Assembly: GCF_947507565.1 (NCBI RefSeq)
Contig: NC_089183.1
Location: forward strand, 1,674,001-1,738,000
Source of the DNA: Oscarella lobularis
Lineage: Eukaryota > Porifera > Homoscleromorpha > Homosclerophorida > Oscarellidae
Reading direction: 5' to 3'
Length of the DNA stretch: 64,000 nucleotides
Part shown: one piece after another, positions 50,160-61,989 of the stretch
Layout of the letters: each line of letters begins with the position of its first letter
How positions within the stretch are numbered: the first letter of the stretch is position 1
Notes under the pieces: generated by a model
Seen by the model: the letters and a program-made list of their open reading frames with translations, nothing else
What the model was told of the DNA's origin: nothing
The model's database searches: none
Made by a program: the position numbers and the translations under genes

Positions 50160-53100
50160 AAAGAAAAATAATGAGTGTGTAATAAAGGTAATTACCTTTG
50201 TAGTCATACGCTGCGAAGCGTTTATTCGAAACGAAGCGTGACGCCTCTCATTTAGCTGTGTTGTAAAGGGATGCACTCTTGCAAAACCTCTCCCTCTAGC
50301 GACAGCGACCCCTTCTTCTTCACAAAAGCTGCATCCACATCTTCCTTTGAAGTTGGTTTGTGAGAGAACAGAAGTTTTTGCTGGGAGATCCGCAATTGAT
50401 CAAGACAACCTAGCATAGCACTGCCATGCTTCATCCAGAAGACGAACTTTAAAGCCTACGCCGTATAAACATTGAATTCATTAGCATAAACTGTTGTTTG
50501 AAGAAGGATCTACAGATTTGAACCATGCTGCAGAATGGAATTTAATTCCTCAACAACAGGCTTAAAGAACCAAAACATGGACGGCTTTACTAAGAATTTT
50601 GTACTTTGCATAAAATCTAGAGAGCATAATAATTATACTTAACCCTTTAACACAAAATTGTGCTTGCTGTGGAAAACCTATTGATATTGCTTGCGCTTAG
50701 AATTTCTAACGCACGTTAACGCACGTTACAGTAGTCTATGCGGAATATGAAACGGTCGAGGCTCTACCGTTTCGAAAAGGAAGCGTGCCAAAAGACCTAA
50801 ACGTCAAAGAGACAGTTGAACGATCACAAGAAGCGCGTCCACGGCGATTTGATCGCTGATTCCAAGCGAGGGCGACACATGAGTCATCATCTAGACTGCG
50901 AGGCGCTCTTTTACAGAGCTGATCTTCTGTGCTCCCATCTGCAGGATTATCACGGAGTCGACACAGGTAACTGATGATTGACGCTGGTGGGTGCCACTGG
51001 TACCACGGATAATAAAATAGAGGAATTAGAAACGCCAGTGCGCTAAGCTATGTTCGTCATACAGATGCGTGACACGGCACGCCCCCTTAGTCTCGTCCGT
51101 CCCACGTACATTCTCAGTGCTACTGAGAGAAAAGGACATCCTCTGTGCTGTCTATTTCACTGCAAAATCGCTGCCAGAATGTTAGTAAACGTATTTGTGA
51201 TTGATTTTCCTTCGGTTTAGCCGCCGATACTGTCGATTTCCACGCTTTTCGCGCTCGCAAGCACTTCTGGGATTATCCCGTCTTCGATCTACGCCGCGGA
51301 CGACAGAAAACGTTAACTGTTGCTAGAATTGCTTACTGCACAGTGTTATTGCGTGTTTTCGCGTAGATTCCTCTTCGTGTTTGCCCGTTAGGGACCATTT
51401 TATCGAAATTTTCAGGCTAACTTTCTGGGATTGTTCTAGCTAAACTAAGCACCCTCTCAGTGTAGCCGCCTGATGACCTTATTCATCTAGCTTTGTTCTA
51501 GTGTGTTCGGCATTGCAAGCATGGGTCGAAGATGAAAAAGCGTTGAAAAAATGTCGAGCTCAAGCGGCGGGCAGAGGAAAAGGTTCGACCTGCGAGGCCA
51601 TAATGCAGTAGTTTGCTGGGCAAGAAGATGCCATTGCATCTGACAGGCCTTTAGACGCCACCAGTAAACAGTGAAATTTAATTTGGAAGAATCGATTGAA
51701 ACCATTGGAAAATGGAAAATTAGACGGGGATGGTCCAAAGAAACTAACGCTAGAATAAATGTCTGCATGATATTAGCTGATATAGGGTGCCCGCCAGTGT
51801 CGCGCATCTAACCCACTAGCGTACTTGCGTTTATAATTCCTCTATTTTATTATCCGTGCTTGTACTTCCGTTCTTATGTGCAACAGCAAGGCCGAAAACA
51901 TAGGAACGGAATGAGATATTCTGAATAGTATACTATAGACCGCTGGCAGAACGCAAAGAAGTCTGGGAGAAAAACCGCAAATTTTCAAGTACTCGTTCTA
52001 GCAGAAAGAAGGCCACCAACACTTCTGATGGGATGATTAACGTTCATTTTTTCAACTTCATACTCATGAAAAGCAATAAAGGCTAACGTTTTATTTTTCC
52101 TTACATTCATTGGAGCCGTTCCTTGAAATACGAGGATGAAACGGTTATGACTCATTTTCATGAAAGTAACTACTGGAACAGGTGATGGTTCGGAAGATGC
52201 GAAAAAGATTTGCGCATTTATGGGACAGTAATCGTCTAAATTCATTATGTTGTTAGCTTGGTTATAGAGGCGCAGTCACGCTTGAAATTGGTTGACCGGT
52301 CTTGACGACTTGCGACTTCCGCACAAAATCGGCAGTCCTGCCACGCGCCACTAAGGACATACTACGGAGTTTTTGATAATTTTCTTCTGTTCGTCTCGGT
52401 TCACGGCGTTTTAGGCTGAATATCTTTACGACTTTCGCGAGATCTCAAAAAAAGCTTCCTGAAACTACAAGAAAGTCGTAATTCTACAAAGAAAGGACTC
52501 GTTAGGGATATATCGCTAGCGTAAAATGTTCAATATGAGCTGTTTTTTGTCTAACTTCTAGGCTCCATATCGGTACTAAGATAAATTCGCTTGAAACTTT
52601 TTACCCTGTCATATTCGTAACACAAATTTCCTAACCATGGTAGAAATGTTTTTCACGTTTAGTCACTAAACGTTTTGTTATTGTGGGATTAGTGGAGATG
52701 TCGTGCTGTAGAGCTACCAAAATGGGTGCATTTAGTGGTATACTAATGTGCATTGGGGACCCTGTGGTAAACCCTAAGGGAGATATTTTTTATCACTATG
52801 TGGCTTTTGAAAAAGCCTGAGGTTTTGGCTTTTAAGGCCGCGATGGGGGTAATCAGAGGGCGTGGCCACCGTCTCCAGAAAAAGGCGTTTCTTTACTGAT
52901 TAGAAAAACTAATCCGGCCGTCGCTTGACGTAGACTCATATGCATAGCATTTTAGTTGTGGCATTCGAATGATTTCGAAGGTCTTTCGGAGTAGAACTGG
53001 GCTGAACTGGGAGAATGATCCTCGATGGACACTTTCGTCCGCACACAACTACGATCGCTTTTTTCAGTAAGTTACTTCGTTCGAAAAATAGACCGAGTTT

Positions 53101-53955
53101 TCGGCCGAAGTACGGTTTCTAAGCGCCATTTCATTCACGTTTTAGCCTTTTTCTGACGTCCAACGAGATCGAATCGTGTTAGGCTTTCAGGGTAGTTCGC
53201 GTTACTGAATGCGAGAAACGGTTTTAAATCTGAGCTGCCTCACGCCTCATTCCTTCGATCGACTCTCTCGCGGTCGGCGTCAGACCACCGAGTAAAACGT
53301 TCGAGAACGCATCCTGCCGTGATGACGTCATTCACGTATGTACGTCAGAGCCATATATAGGCTTATGGGTGTGAACTATGGGCGTCCGAGGGAAAGGTTT
53401 ACCGGTTTGTTCATAGCGTCTGGAGGCGGGGTTTTCGGCGAGGTCTCGGTCTGCGCGATCGGCAGTCTCTGTCGATCTTTATGACGGGAATTTCACGGAA
53501 GGGGATGATCTGGTCCGTTACCATCAGCTACTGTTTCGTTGGCGGGCTTGCCATTCACGCTCGGCCATACTACGGTCGATTGCATTGAATCCGGTCGTAG
53601 GATCAAGTAAAGGAGATATTGCCCGGCTCGCTAGAGCCATGCGACTTAGATTGATGTGCTTGTCGTACACGGAATTCAAATCTTGGCTTCGCGATAAGTA
53701 GGTATGCGTTGCAAAATTATGTTGTTCTCTGTGTCTCTGTGTCTGTGGTTGTGTATTTGTGTCCTGTGCTGCCAATTGGCACTGCATCGTGCGATGTGAA
53801 AGAAAATATTATTATTAATATTATTTATGTATATTTATCTATATATCAAATCCTCCCGCTACGTACGTAGGTCCTTCTTTTCTCTTTTGTTTAACAGACT
53901 GGCGCCGTTTTTCATTGCGCCTAGAAACCTGCGTCTCTTTCCACCATCTCTGCTT
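50160..53955. other. Long stretch without recognisable genes
   Basis: No conserved coding block on either strand. Short frames (51487-51807 and 51985-52245, minus) match nothing known. Simple features only: GCACGTTAAC direct repeat at about 50710 and TGTC/TGTG-rich low complexity at 53720-53770. It is the largest gene-free stretch in the window. Confidence 0.5.
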
Positions 53956-53959
53956 CTTT

Positions 53960-55960
53960 CGAAAGTTCAGCAGCCGACATTCGCTGACGGTGGATTTTTT
54001 CAAATGCTGCAAACGAGTGGAATTCCCGTTGTGCAGATCGTTCTTGTCAGTGCTCTGTAGAAGTGATTGAAGTACGCTGCTGCGATCTTAGTGGCAACGG
54101 CCATAAGCTTTGGATCCCGATGATGGGATTTCGGGGCTAGGTTCCAAAGGCTACTGTGAAATGATTCGTTTTACCGAAATGCATCAGGAAACCACACCAC
54201 AACAGTTATACATCTATTTACCGCATTTTGGTTGTATCCGTCTGAGCACCGACGAAGAAGAGTGTCGTTCGACAGTATATTAAAATTGCCACGAAGAGCG
54301 TGAAAAAACGAGTGCCGTTATCTCGTCGACGATTTCTCCGGATCGTATTTATCGATACCCGCCGCCTTGTCTTTTTGCCATTGGCACCACGACTCTTCCC
54401 CTTCAGGACAATATCGATGTAGCTCTTCTTTTGTTATGGGGCAAGATCCGTTGTCGTAAAATTGAATTTTTGTCTTTCTGGCGTTATGCGTCTTTCACTC
54501 GGTCGACGGTCGTCTGGTAATCTTACCCGTGCACTTGGCTACAGTGGCATAGAATGGCCTTTGTAGCGCGTATCATTCCAGGCACGTCACCAATGTTTTT
54601 GCGAATATTGCAGCCAAAGAAAAAGAGAACAGGTTGAGTCTACTTGTCAATTAGGGCATCTGTGAGCCGATTTTCACCGGCAACGCCATGGCCATCCTCT
54701 AGTATTACGCCGCGATGATTTCTTTTCCATTTCCGGAGCTTCGTGCCTATTGGTTTTTGCAAATGGCTAATGCAACTTTGCCTCGAAATGGGATGATCGA
54801 GTCACCGTCGCCGACGAAAGTAGAATACCTGTACAGTAGCCTATCTTTACGATTTTGCGGCGCACAGCTAGATGTGCTTACCGCAGTTGGTACTTGGCGA
54901 TCGATCTCTGCCAAAGTACCCCGACTCCATCCGCCTCCATCGCGTTCGCCGATCCTCGAAAGTTCCTCCGGCAATGAGGCGAGTGGCTTTCTAGCCAACG
55001 TCTGTAGCCGTCGCTGCTCGTATCCTGCGAGGATCGCTCCATCCTGTCGCAGACGATGCACAGGTTTCAGAAAATATTAAAACCGACAACGCAGCATGTC
55101 GCTTGCAAGACGTGGGCCTGAACGCCGTAGTGGGAGGAATATCCCCGTTTCGCCTACGTGCCGTCAAATGATACGGCTGCGTCAGCGATTCGCTCTTCTG
55201 GCACTTCTTGCTTTTTCCGATAATCAGCAACGGCTTTCCACGCAGATTCTTCAAAAAGCTGCAAGCCACAGTGCCTTGTGTATAATAGTGAATAAAGTAG
55301 GATGTCATTTGTTTACTCCAGTTACAGCGTTGTTAATTTCCTCAGTATGATTGTTCAAGCTGTCGCGGAAAGGTGGTGCTGGCATATTGAATGCGCCTGC
55401 TAGCTTCGGCATGTCTTGACGACTTTTCCCTATGAGCACCGCCGCAAATACTGCGCGACGATTGACATCTGAACTCTGGCCGCCTGTGTTCACCTTGTTA
55501 TATAAAATTATTTTATTGCGTATTTGGTCACCTTTCTGATTTTCGAGCGAAGGCGAAGTCGTAAAATGATGACATGATTGACATGACATGCATTTCAGCA
55601 TCAGCGTGGAGCAGAAAACAAGTTGCTTCTCGTTGACCTCCAAAAGCTGGGAAAATCGACTTGTGGCAATGGCTGCACGAAAAAGCCTTTGACAATTCGT
55701 CGAAGACGTGTTTCAGGTGAACGAGGCGATAGCCATCAGCTAATATTTTTAGGTTTTTTAGCAGGACGGCACCATTCCGCTGGTGGAGTACGGGCTTGAT
55801 CCGTAGCGCTAGCCTGAGTTACGCGCTTTTTCCAGGAAGGAACTCCATTAAAACGCTTTCGATTCTTGGTCGTCCAAGAGCCTTCCTTTTTTTGCGTGAC
55901 CCATTGTTGCAAATGTTTAGCAATGCAACGCGATTTGATAAAGTACCATTGACAAATTAG
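53960..55960 (-). pseudogene. Decayed PF20700-type transposase (relative of the 36-40 kb gene)
   Basis: Reading down: GSWTTKNRKRFNGVPSWKKR at about 55880; SSDVNRRAVFAAVLIGKSRQ and AGAFNMPAPPFRDSL (55305-55500); LFEESAWKAVADYRKKQ and AAVSFDGT, TAG, AKRGYSSHYGVQAHVL; STFVGDGDS; GTKLRKWKRNHRGVILEDGH; IRKNIGDVPGMIRATKAILC; HRYCPEGEESWCQWQKDKAA; NESFHSSLWNLAPKSHHRDP. Each block has a clear counterpart in the intact gene at 36.9-39.7 kb, in the same order. The first catalytic block carries TAG in place of the invariant Trp, and other frames are shifted. A second subfamily: its N-terminal part matches repeat B rather than the intact gene. Confidence 0.8.
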
Positions 55961-56390
55961 TAAGACGCAGCTCTATTTGACAAGCGCCATTGTCAAAATC
56001 GTAGCCCCAGATTTGAGTAAAGTGATTGTCGATGTAGAAATTGGCTTTTTATTGATTTACACAAATAGAAATACAAAAGCAAACAAGAACATGATCGGCT
56101 GGGAGAGTTTTGAGCACGCCGCGGGCTAAACTGGGCTGTAGACGCCTGTAGCCGACTTGCAGCGCGCCGTTTCTTTCTCCACAGTTTTAGCCTTCCGGAA
56201 AAGTTAAAGACTCTGCTGACAGCGACGCTGTCAGCAGCGTCTATGGATAAACGGGCCGGAAGGCCCGAAACGAATCGCGAGCGACATTCTCGCGCGTATC
56301 TCGCCCTAAGTTGACGACCGAAATAGTCGATCGATCAATTGATCAATCGATTCATCCATTTATCGGTCGTGAGATGCTTATTTGATAGTA
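55616..56390 (-). repeat. Dispersed repeat B copy 2
   Basis: Partner of 31498-32345 and continuous with the decayed PF20700-type transposase, so it represents that element's 5' region. Ends in TCGATCGATCAATTGATCAA-type repeats followed by a TCGGTCGTGAGA. Confidence 0.7.
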
Positions 56391-57317
56391 CATTGGACCC
56401 ACGCATAAGGTTCCCACGTGAGTCTTCTTGGGAAACCACTGCGAAATTCAAATTAGGTAGTACTTACGTTCTTGTCAGCGGTTTGAGGCGCAGTATAGAT
56501 ACTTACTTCAACTTGTCTCTAAAGGATTAGTTGATTGCTTGCGTGTCTTTTGCGTAATCTAGATAGATTCCTCAAAACCATGTTTTCTCGTTTGACGTCG
56601 ATCCATTTGCAACTACCCGATGTCTTGTACGGAATCGCAACTTTGTCTCAACTCTACCAAATTGTCGAGCAGATTTCTTCGTCGCCCTGTTTTTCGCCTT
56701 CAGTTTCGCTTCGAAAATGGTTGCTAAGGGCGTTTTCAGGAGTCCACGCTTTGTTTCGCGATTTGCTGTCTGCTCGAAAACACACAGAACACAAAACAAA
56801 GCAAAAGAAATTGGTCGAAGCGATTTTACGTTCCTTGCCTAGTTTTCGAGTAACGGACCGCCGAAAGGTCGCATAGGTGTCGTCATAAGTTTTTTAGCGC
56901 GCTATCCCTAAATTTTTTACTGGAGAAATACATCTTTGTTCCATTGTGAAAGCTGTCAAGCTGTAAGCCGGAGCCGACAAAGTCGCAAGAAAGGTACCCG
57001 TCGTTCTGGATTGGGATCAGCACAACCAGCACGAGCGAAACGCCGTCTCCGTCTTCGCGATGTGCCGCGGCCATCGAAAGATGGCCGGTCATCTGGCAAA
57101 AGAAGACGCTGCCAAAATGGGACCACTCCTGAGAAACCCGACGCTGACGGCGGAAGGGTTAAAACTCACTCGTTTGACTAATTTGATTAGATAAACATAT
57201 TTCCTGTAACAGAGAATTTTCGAGCGGCCCGTACGAGCCGGTCGTAACAGCATCGTGTCGCTGACGTCGCGAGTGTCAGCGGCAAAAAAGATGTCATTGA
57301 ACATTTTAGAGAAATAA
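56391..57317. other. No recognised gene
   Basis: A 98-codon plus frame from ATG 56579 and a basic frame at 56936-57181 are open but match nothing I know. Confidence 0.45.
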
Positions 57318-57524
57318 TTAAGTGTTAATTAAAGCTGGATCTACTTGTGCTAGAACTCCGGTGATGGAGTAGATGGAGTAGTTGCATCGTCGTCTTGGTT
57401 TCCTTTTTGCCTCCTCCCAGAGTTGTTCGATGGGGTTGCATTCACAGTGAAATTTTGTTTGAAAGTTGCACTCAGGCGGCTTCGTACATGGCAATATAAG
57501 ACAGAAACTTGTACATGAAGTCAT
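57318..57524 (-). pseudogene. DDE_3 (Tc1-like) transposase C-terminal fragment
   Basis: A 68-codon frame contains FHCECNPIEQLWEEAKRKPR and RRCNYSI, the C-terminal catalytic-Glu block (HCExNPIExxWxxxKR) of a DDE_3-type transposase, different from the one at 20.5 kb. The two Asp-bearing blocks are missing. No terminal repeats seen. Confidence 0.65.
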
Positions 57525-57783
57525 TTCGAATAAGAAATATCGTGTTTCACTGCTGGCTTTTAAATACAGCGGCAGAGAGGCGGCTGCAACAGAGACGGCA
57601 CGGTGAGCCCTACACTGCTACAGCCTAGGGGAACAGATGCCAAAATGACACGTCTGCACGACGACTAGTACTTCTTGAGTGGGTTGAAATCAACGTTTTT
57701 GGTGTGGAAATGACACTACAGTCAACCGCCGATTATCCAAACTTCTCGGGAATCAGTATCGTTCGGATAAGCAAAACGTTCGG

Positions 57784-59525
57784 TTAAGCGAACCGAATTA
57801 ATTTTCTTGCGCAAAAGCCCGTACATTTATTGTACCACCAGGAAAAGTCTCTATATTCACTGGCTGCGATCAAAATACGTATCAATTTTAGTCGGCTTGT
57901 GCGTGTTGAGTCTTTTCCTTGCAGCCAACCAATTCGCGCAAATCCCTCAAAACAGCTGTGGTGTAGGAGGTAGCTAGCTTCGGGCTGTTGCTGAAGCCAT
58001 GTGAGACACTCGTCAAACATGTCCATCGCTCTACTGTGTGAAACGGGACACGGAAGATCCGTTTCTTCCTCTGAATCTGGCTCCGCTTCCGAATCGTCGG
58101 CTGGATTGACCGTCGCTTCGACCTTTTCACATATCTCCTCATCAGTAAGGATTTCATGAATTTCCTGAATGTCAAGCATATCCAAATTGAAGCTGTTTCC
58201 TGTCAGAAGGGCAACCAGCTCGTCTGCTGCCAATTTTTCGTCGTGAACGGTGTCGTCACCGGGGCCATCTTCTCTTGGCACAGGAAGGATTTTACGCCAG
58301 GACTTTCGGAGAGTTTCAGGCGTCACCTCGTCCCATGCTTGGGCAATTAGCTCAATTACCGTCTTCACGTTGATCTTAGATAAGAACTTGCGAACTAATC
58401 ACCCTTCCTGTTCGTCTTGGAGCAGCAGATTGCGCAAAATCTTTCTCTGTTACTTTTTCTTCACTTGAACCAGAACGCCCTTATCCACTGGCTGCAAAAT
58501 TGCCATAACGTTTGGAGGAAGAAACTTCGTCACAACTTTTCCATTAGCGCTTGTAAGCTCTTCGACTCCTGGATGAGCTGAGCAATTGTCAACTATTAAG
58601 ACAGCTTTCTGTTTATGGCCCATCAGTTCGAGTGCTTCTTGCACACTGGGCACAAAACAGCGATCGAACCAATCGCCAAATATTTCGCGCATCATCCAGG
58701 CATTCCTCTGCCCGCAGTATAAAGTCGGAAGCAAATCGGTATTGATTCCACGAAAGCACCTGACAACAGTTCATTAAATTAAAAACACTCCTCATTGTGT
58801 ATAGCTTTTGTCACCTTGGTTTCTCTGCTTTTCCGATCACCAGCATAGGCAATTTAATGGAGCCCGAGGCGTTAGAGCAGGCGGAAATTGTGACTCTTTC
58901 CTTGCGTTTCTTCCATCCACTGGCAGATTTTTCGAAAGCGCCTGCTAGCGTTTTTTGAGGCAGCAACAAGTACAGTCCACTCTCGTCGAAATTTAATACT
59001 TGATTGAGGGATAGACTCTGGTCTTCAACAAACTTTTGAAAGCTGGAAGAAAAATCAGCAGCAGCAGCAGCAGAGTCGCTTGACAGTTTTTCACCGTGCA
59101 AAGTCAGCCGTCGAATTCCACACCTTTTGCAATACCTCTTCAGCCACCCCGAACTTGCGGAAAATCTTGACGTGGCTGCTATGATCTGTGACAGCGTCAT
59201 TGCTTTTCGCGCAGCAGTTGGACACTGACGGGGGCCCCAGATAATCTTGCCTGCTTAAAGTTGGGAAGCTTATGCGTGGGCGCACAGTAAGGCAAGAGCC
59301 TCTTAAACGTCGTGTTCCTTCCCATATCGTTGTCGTTTCTGAGAGGGTCTGCAGACTCTGCCAGTTGTGTACTTTGCCAGTAGATCACCTCCTTTTCACG
59401 ATCTTGGACACTGTCGATTTGCTGACACTAAATTGCTTGGCAACAGCGACCTGTGTTTTGCCAGGGTTCTGACATTCCCTAATTATGGCAATTTTCTCCT
59501 TCAAAGTCAGGTCGCGATGGCTCAT
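57784..59525 (-). pseudogene. Tigger transposase with stops and one intron
   Basis: ATG 59525 begins MSHRDLTLKEKIAIIRECQN, then QVAVAKQFSVSKSTVSKIVK, the CENP-B-type helix-turn-helix. A TGA follows and the frame changes; the second DNA-binding domain ends SGWLKRYCKRCGIRRLTLHG. Core: LNQVLNFDESGLYLLLP (first Asp), RVTISACSNASGSIKLPMLV, a 55-bp GT-AG intron (58760-58814) within KPR, then WFDRCFVPSVQEAL, KAVLIVDNCSAHPGVEEL (second Asp) and AILQPVDKGVLVQVKKK (third Asp). TAA and TGA interrupt the frame after KKK, but it resumes in phase as VKTVIELIAQAWDEVTPETL and runs to 57784. All three Asp residues survive. Confidence 0.85.
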
Positions 59526-59588
59526 TACAAAGCTGGCAAACTAGCACAAATAAGCACAGGACTAGCCAGCCACGCGTGCCACGCACTC

Positions 59589-59653
59589 CCCGTAGTGAAG
59601 CGCGCGTTAGCGCCTCTTCCCGAGTCAGGTGCTAACGCGCGCTTCACTACGGG
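59589..59653. repeat. 26-bp hairpin with 13-nt loop
   Basis: Left arm 59589-59614 and right arm 59628-59653 are reverse complements with a single mismatch; arm core CCCGTAGTGAAGCGCGCG. It lies 64 bp upstream of the Tigger transposase ATG and inside that element. Confidence 0.92.
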
Positions 59654-59970
59654 AAGCCTATATGGCCTGGCACGCGAAGCTGGCACGGGGCCAAGAACAG
59701 TAGTTGCGGGCCTCACGACGGAAAGATTACACTTCACCAAAAGAATTTGACGACTGCGCGTACGACAAGATGTTGACAATAACCGATCGGCAGTTTCCAT
59801 AAAGCTAATGAAAATACAGTAGTACAGACTGAATTTTGGAAACGGTTGACATTATCCGAAAGTTTCCATTATACGAGTTGACATTAACCAGCTTCAACTG
59901 TACTAGAAATTCGAACTAGATGCTTTGCACTTACGTGACCGTACAATAGCTTGGGGACATCCGGGGCGCA

Positions 59971-61660
59971 ATGGCGAATAAACAACCTTTTCTACCTTGT
60001 TACGCGAGTTTGATCAAAGACTCTAGGGATAGGAAGCGCTATCAAGACAAGGTTTCTCTGTTGCGCTCCTTGGATCCCTACGAAACCCTTCCTTCAATGT
60101 GGAGCGACGACCTAGACGGCTGGCGGGAAGTGACCGATCTCGACGTAACGATGCACCTACTGTTCGCCCGTGCAGCAAAGATTAGCTAAAGAACTATAAG
60201 AGCATGGACAGCTACCAGCGATTCGTTGCGGGTTTCGTGCGTGACGTGTTGACAATGGTAAGAGGCCCGTACGTCATTGTCATTGGCAAGGTACGAATTA
60301 TCGGTGCGGGTAGTACAGTTTTGCGGTGGGTGAAAAACGTTCTTTAGGTATGTCACTCACAGAGACTGTCGGAAAAGCCATTACTGCCTTGGTTTCCTGC
60401 GGGAGGAGGACAGATCATTGCAGCTCACTGCAACTGCATGGCCGGTTTGGGCGAGAGTTGCAGTCACGTCGGTGTACTCATGTGGACTGTTGCAGCGGGA
60501 CTCCGACGTCGGAAAATTCTTACCTGCACGGAAAAAGAGGCATACTGGGTCGCTCCTCCCTCCATGCCCTTGGTGTCCCAAAAGCAGCTCTACTCAAAAA
60601 TCAGCGATATAAAATTTCTAGGTGAGGCTGGCATAACATTATTCCTTCCATTATACTGATGTCAGAGTCACAGGGAAGTCAGGAATGGATGCAGCAATGT
60701 CGTGTAACAATTCCTTTGAGGAATCGCCGCGTTCTTCGCATAGCATAGCTTCTCGTCGCCATTCCGGGTCTACGACAGGTCTGTTTAAGGAAGAACAAAA
60801 GGACTTTCTAGCACAAATTGCAGCAACAGAGCACAAATCTGCTATTTTGGCTCTTTCTCCTGATCACTACCAGTCCTTCATTCCAAGAGCAATGCATGAC
60901 GGTTATCCAGTGGCGCTGGCTGTACAGTCCACAACATATTGGAAAGGATTACGGAGAGCTGCTTGCCGAAAGTTCAAAATTGAAATCACGGTGTCTAGTT
61001 TGCAATGTGATCTCGTTGAGGAAACAACGAGAGACCAGTCGCGGTCCTGTGGTTCAGTACGCGTTGTGGCCGTGTGACCGCGTCCAAACTTAAAGCTGTC
61101 TGCAGTACCGACCCCGCAGCACCGTCGAAATCTCTCATCACAGCCATTTGCTATCCCGAACTTAAAAAATGTAAAACTGCTGCAACAACATGGGGATGCG
61201 ATCACAAACGAAAAGCTCGCAAAGCGTACGAATGGTGTCTGCGCAACACAACAATTTCGAAGTAAAGTACGGAGGGCTTTTCATATGCGAATCGCACCCT
61301 TTCATGGCCGCAACTCCTGATGGCGTCGTAACGTGCGACTGCTGCGGCAATGGAGTATGCGAAGTCAAGGTCAGTTGCGCACACTGCTAATAATGTCAAA
61401 CTGACCACTATCATTCATAGTGTCCATATTGTGCACGCAACGAAACAAGCGCTGAAGCTGCACGCAGGCTCGGCGCGCGATTCTGCCTTGAAGAAAACGA
61501 TGTCAACGGTGAACTTTCGCTCAGACGAACACATCCGTACTACTATCAGGTTAAATGAAGTGTTATCATTACGTTAATGTTTTAAAGCGGACACCTTTTT
61601 ATTAAAGGTTCAGAGCTTGCATCGGTGGACTCCTATCTCTCACCAATAGCTAAAAAAAGC
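59971..61660 (+). pseudogene. SWIM zinc-finger and YqaJ-nuclease protein, multi-exon, frameshifted
   Basis: ATG 59971 (MANKQPFLPCYASLIKDSRD). A frame slip near 60187 leads to MDSYQRFVAGFVRDVLTMV. Intron 60291-60347 joins VIVIGK to VCHSQRLSEKPLLPWF, then the SWIM finger IIAAHCNCMAGLGESCSHVG (CxC...CxH). Intron 60622-60673 leads to a helical linker ending VEETTRDQSRS. After a slip near 61037 the YqaJ domain starts: GRVTASKLKAVCSTDPAAPS and YPELKKC...TWGCDH. A slip near 61235 leads to FICESHPFMAATPDGVVTCD. Intron 61370-61420 joins CCGNGVCEVK to CPYCARNETSAEAARRLG, giving the D...ExK catalytic set. Intron 61550-61607 follows. All introns are 51-58 bp, GT-AG. Likely a recombination exonuclease of element or host origin; dead as read. 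Confidence 0.8.
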
Positions 61661-61985
61661 AACCTAGCGATATCAGGGACAGTGCTCACCTTATTAAAAT
61701 CATAGAAACCCTCACACTTCCATCGAGCGTAAGATGTACCATTGTTGATCGTAGCACCCGGATGTCCCCCAAGAGTTTTAGGCCCCGCCCAGTGCAAAGC
61801 ATCTATATTGACTCTCCTATTTCTGTTTTATTTAAAGTGCGTTTTGTGCATTCTAAATTAGTAAAGCATCGTATCGAAAAAGTATCGAAAGGACCGATAC
61901 TTTAGGGTATCGTACTCGGTATCGTATCGATTCAATATTACTGGTATCGGCCCATCACTAGTACCCAACCAACAATACCACCTTT
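61661..61985. other. No gene; possible hAT-like terminal remnant at 61.87-61.97 kb
   Basis: The stretch has repeated GTATCG (GGTATCGTACTCGGTATCG) and ends CGGCCCATCACTAGTA; inverted, this reads AGTGATGGGCCGATACC, which resembles ends of some hAT-type MITEs. No partner end found. Confidence 0.4.
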
Positions 61986-61989
61986 AGGT

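Larger units (their letters stand above)
57719..59900 (-). mobile_element. Tigger-type element with TA target duplication
   Basis: A 2182-bp unit flanked by TA (57717-57718 and 59901-59902). The left end begins CAGTCAACCGCCGATTATCC. The right end, inverted, begins CAGTTGAAGCTGGTTAATGT and is followed inward by GTCAAC and TTCGGATAAT. It carries one transposase pseudogene on minus and a near-perfect hairpin between that gene and the right end. The similarity of the ends is moderate, so the copy is not very young. Confidence 0.8.
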
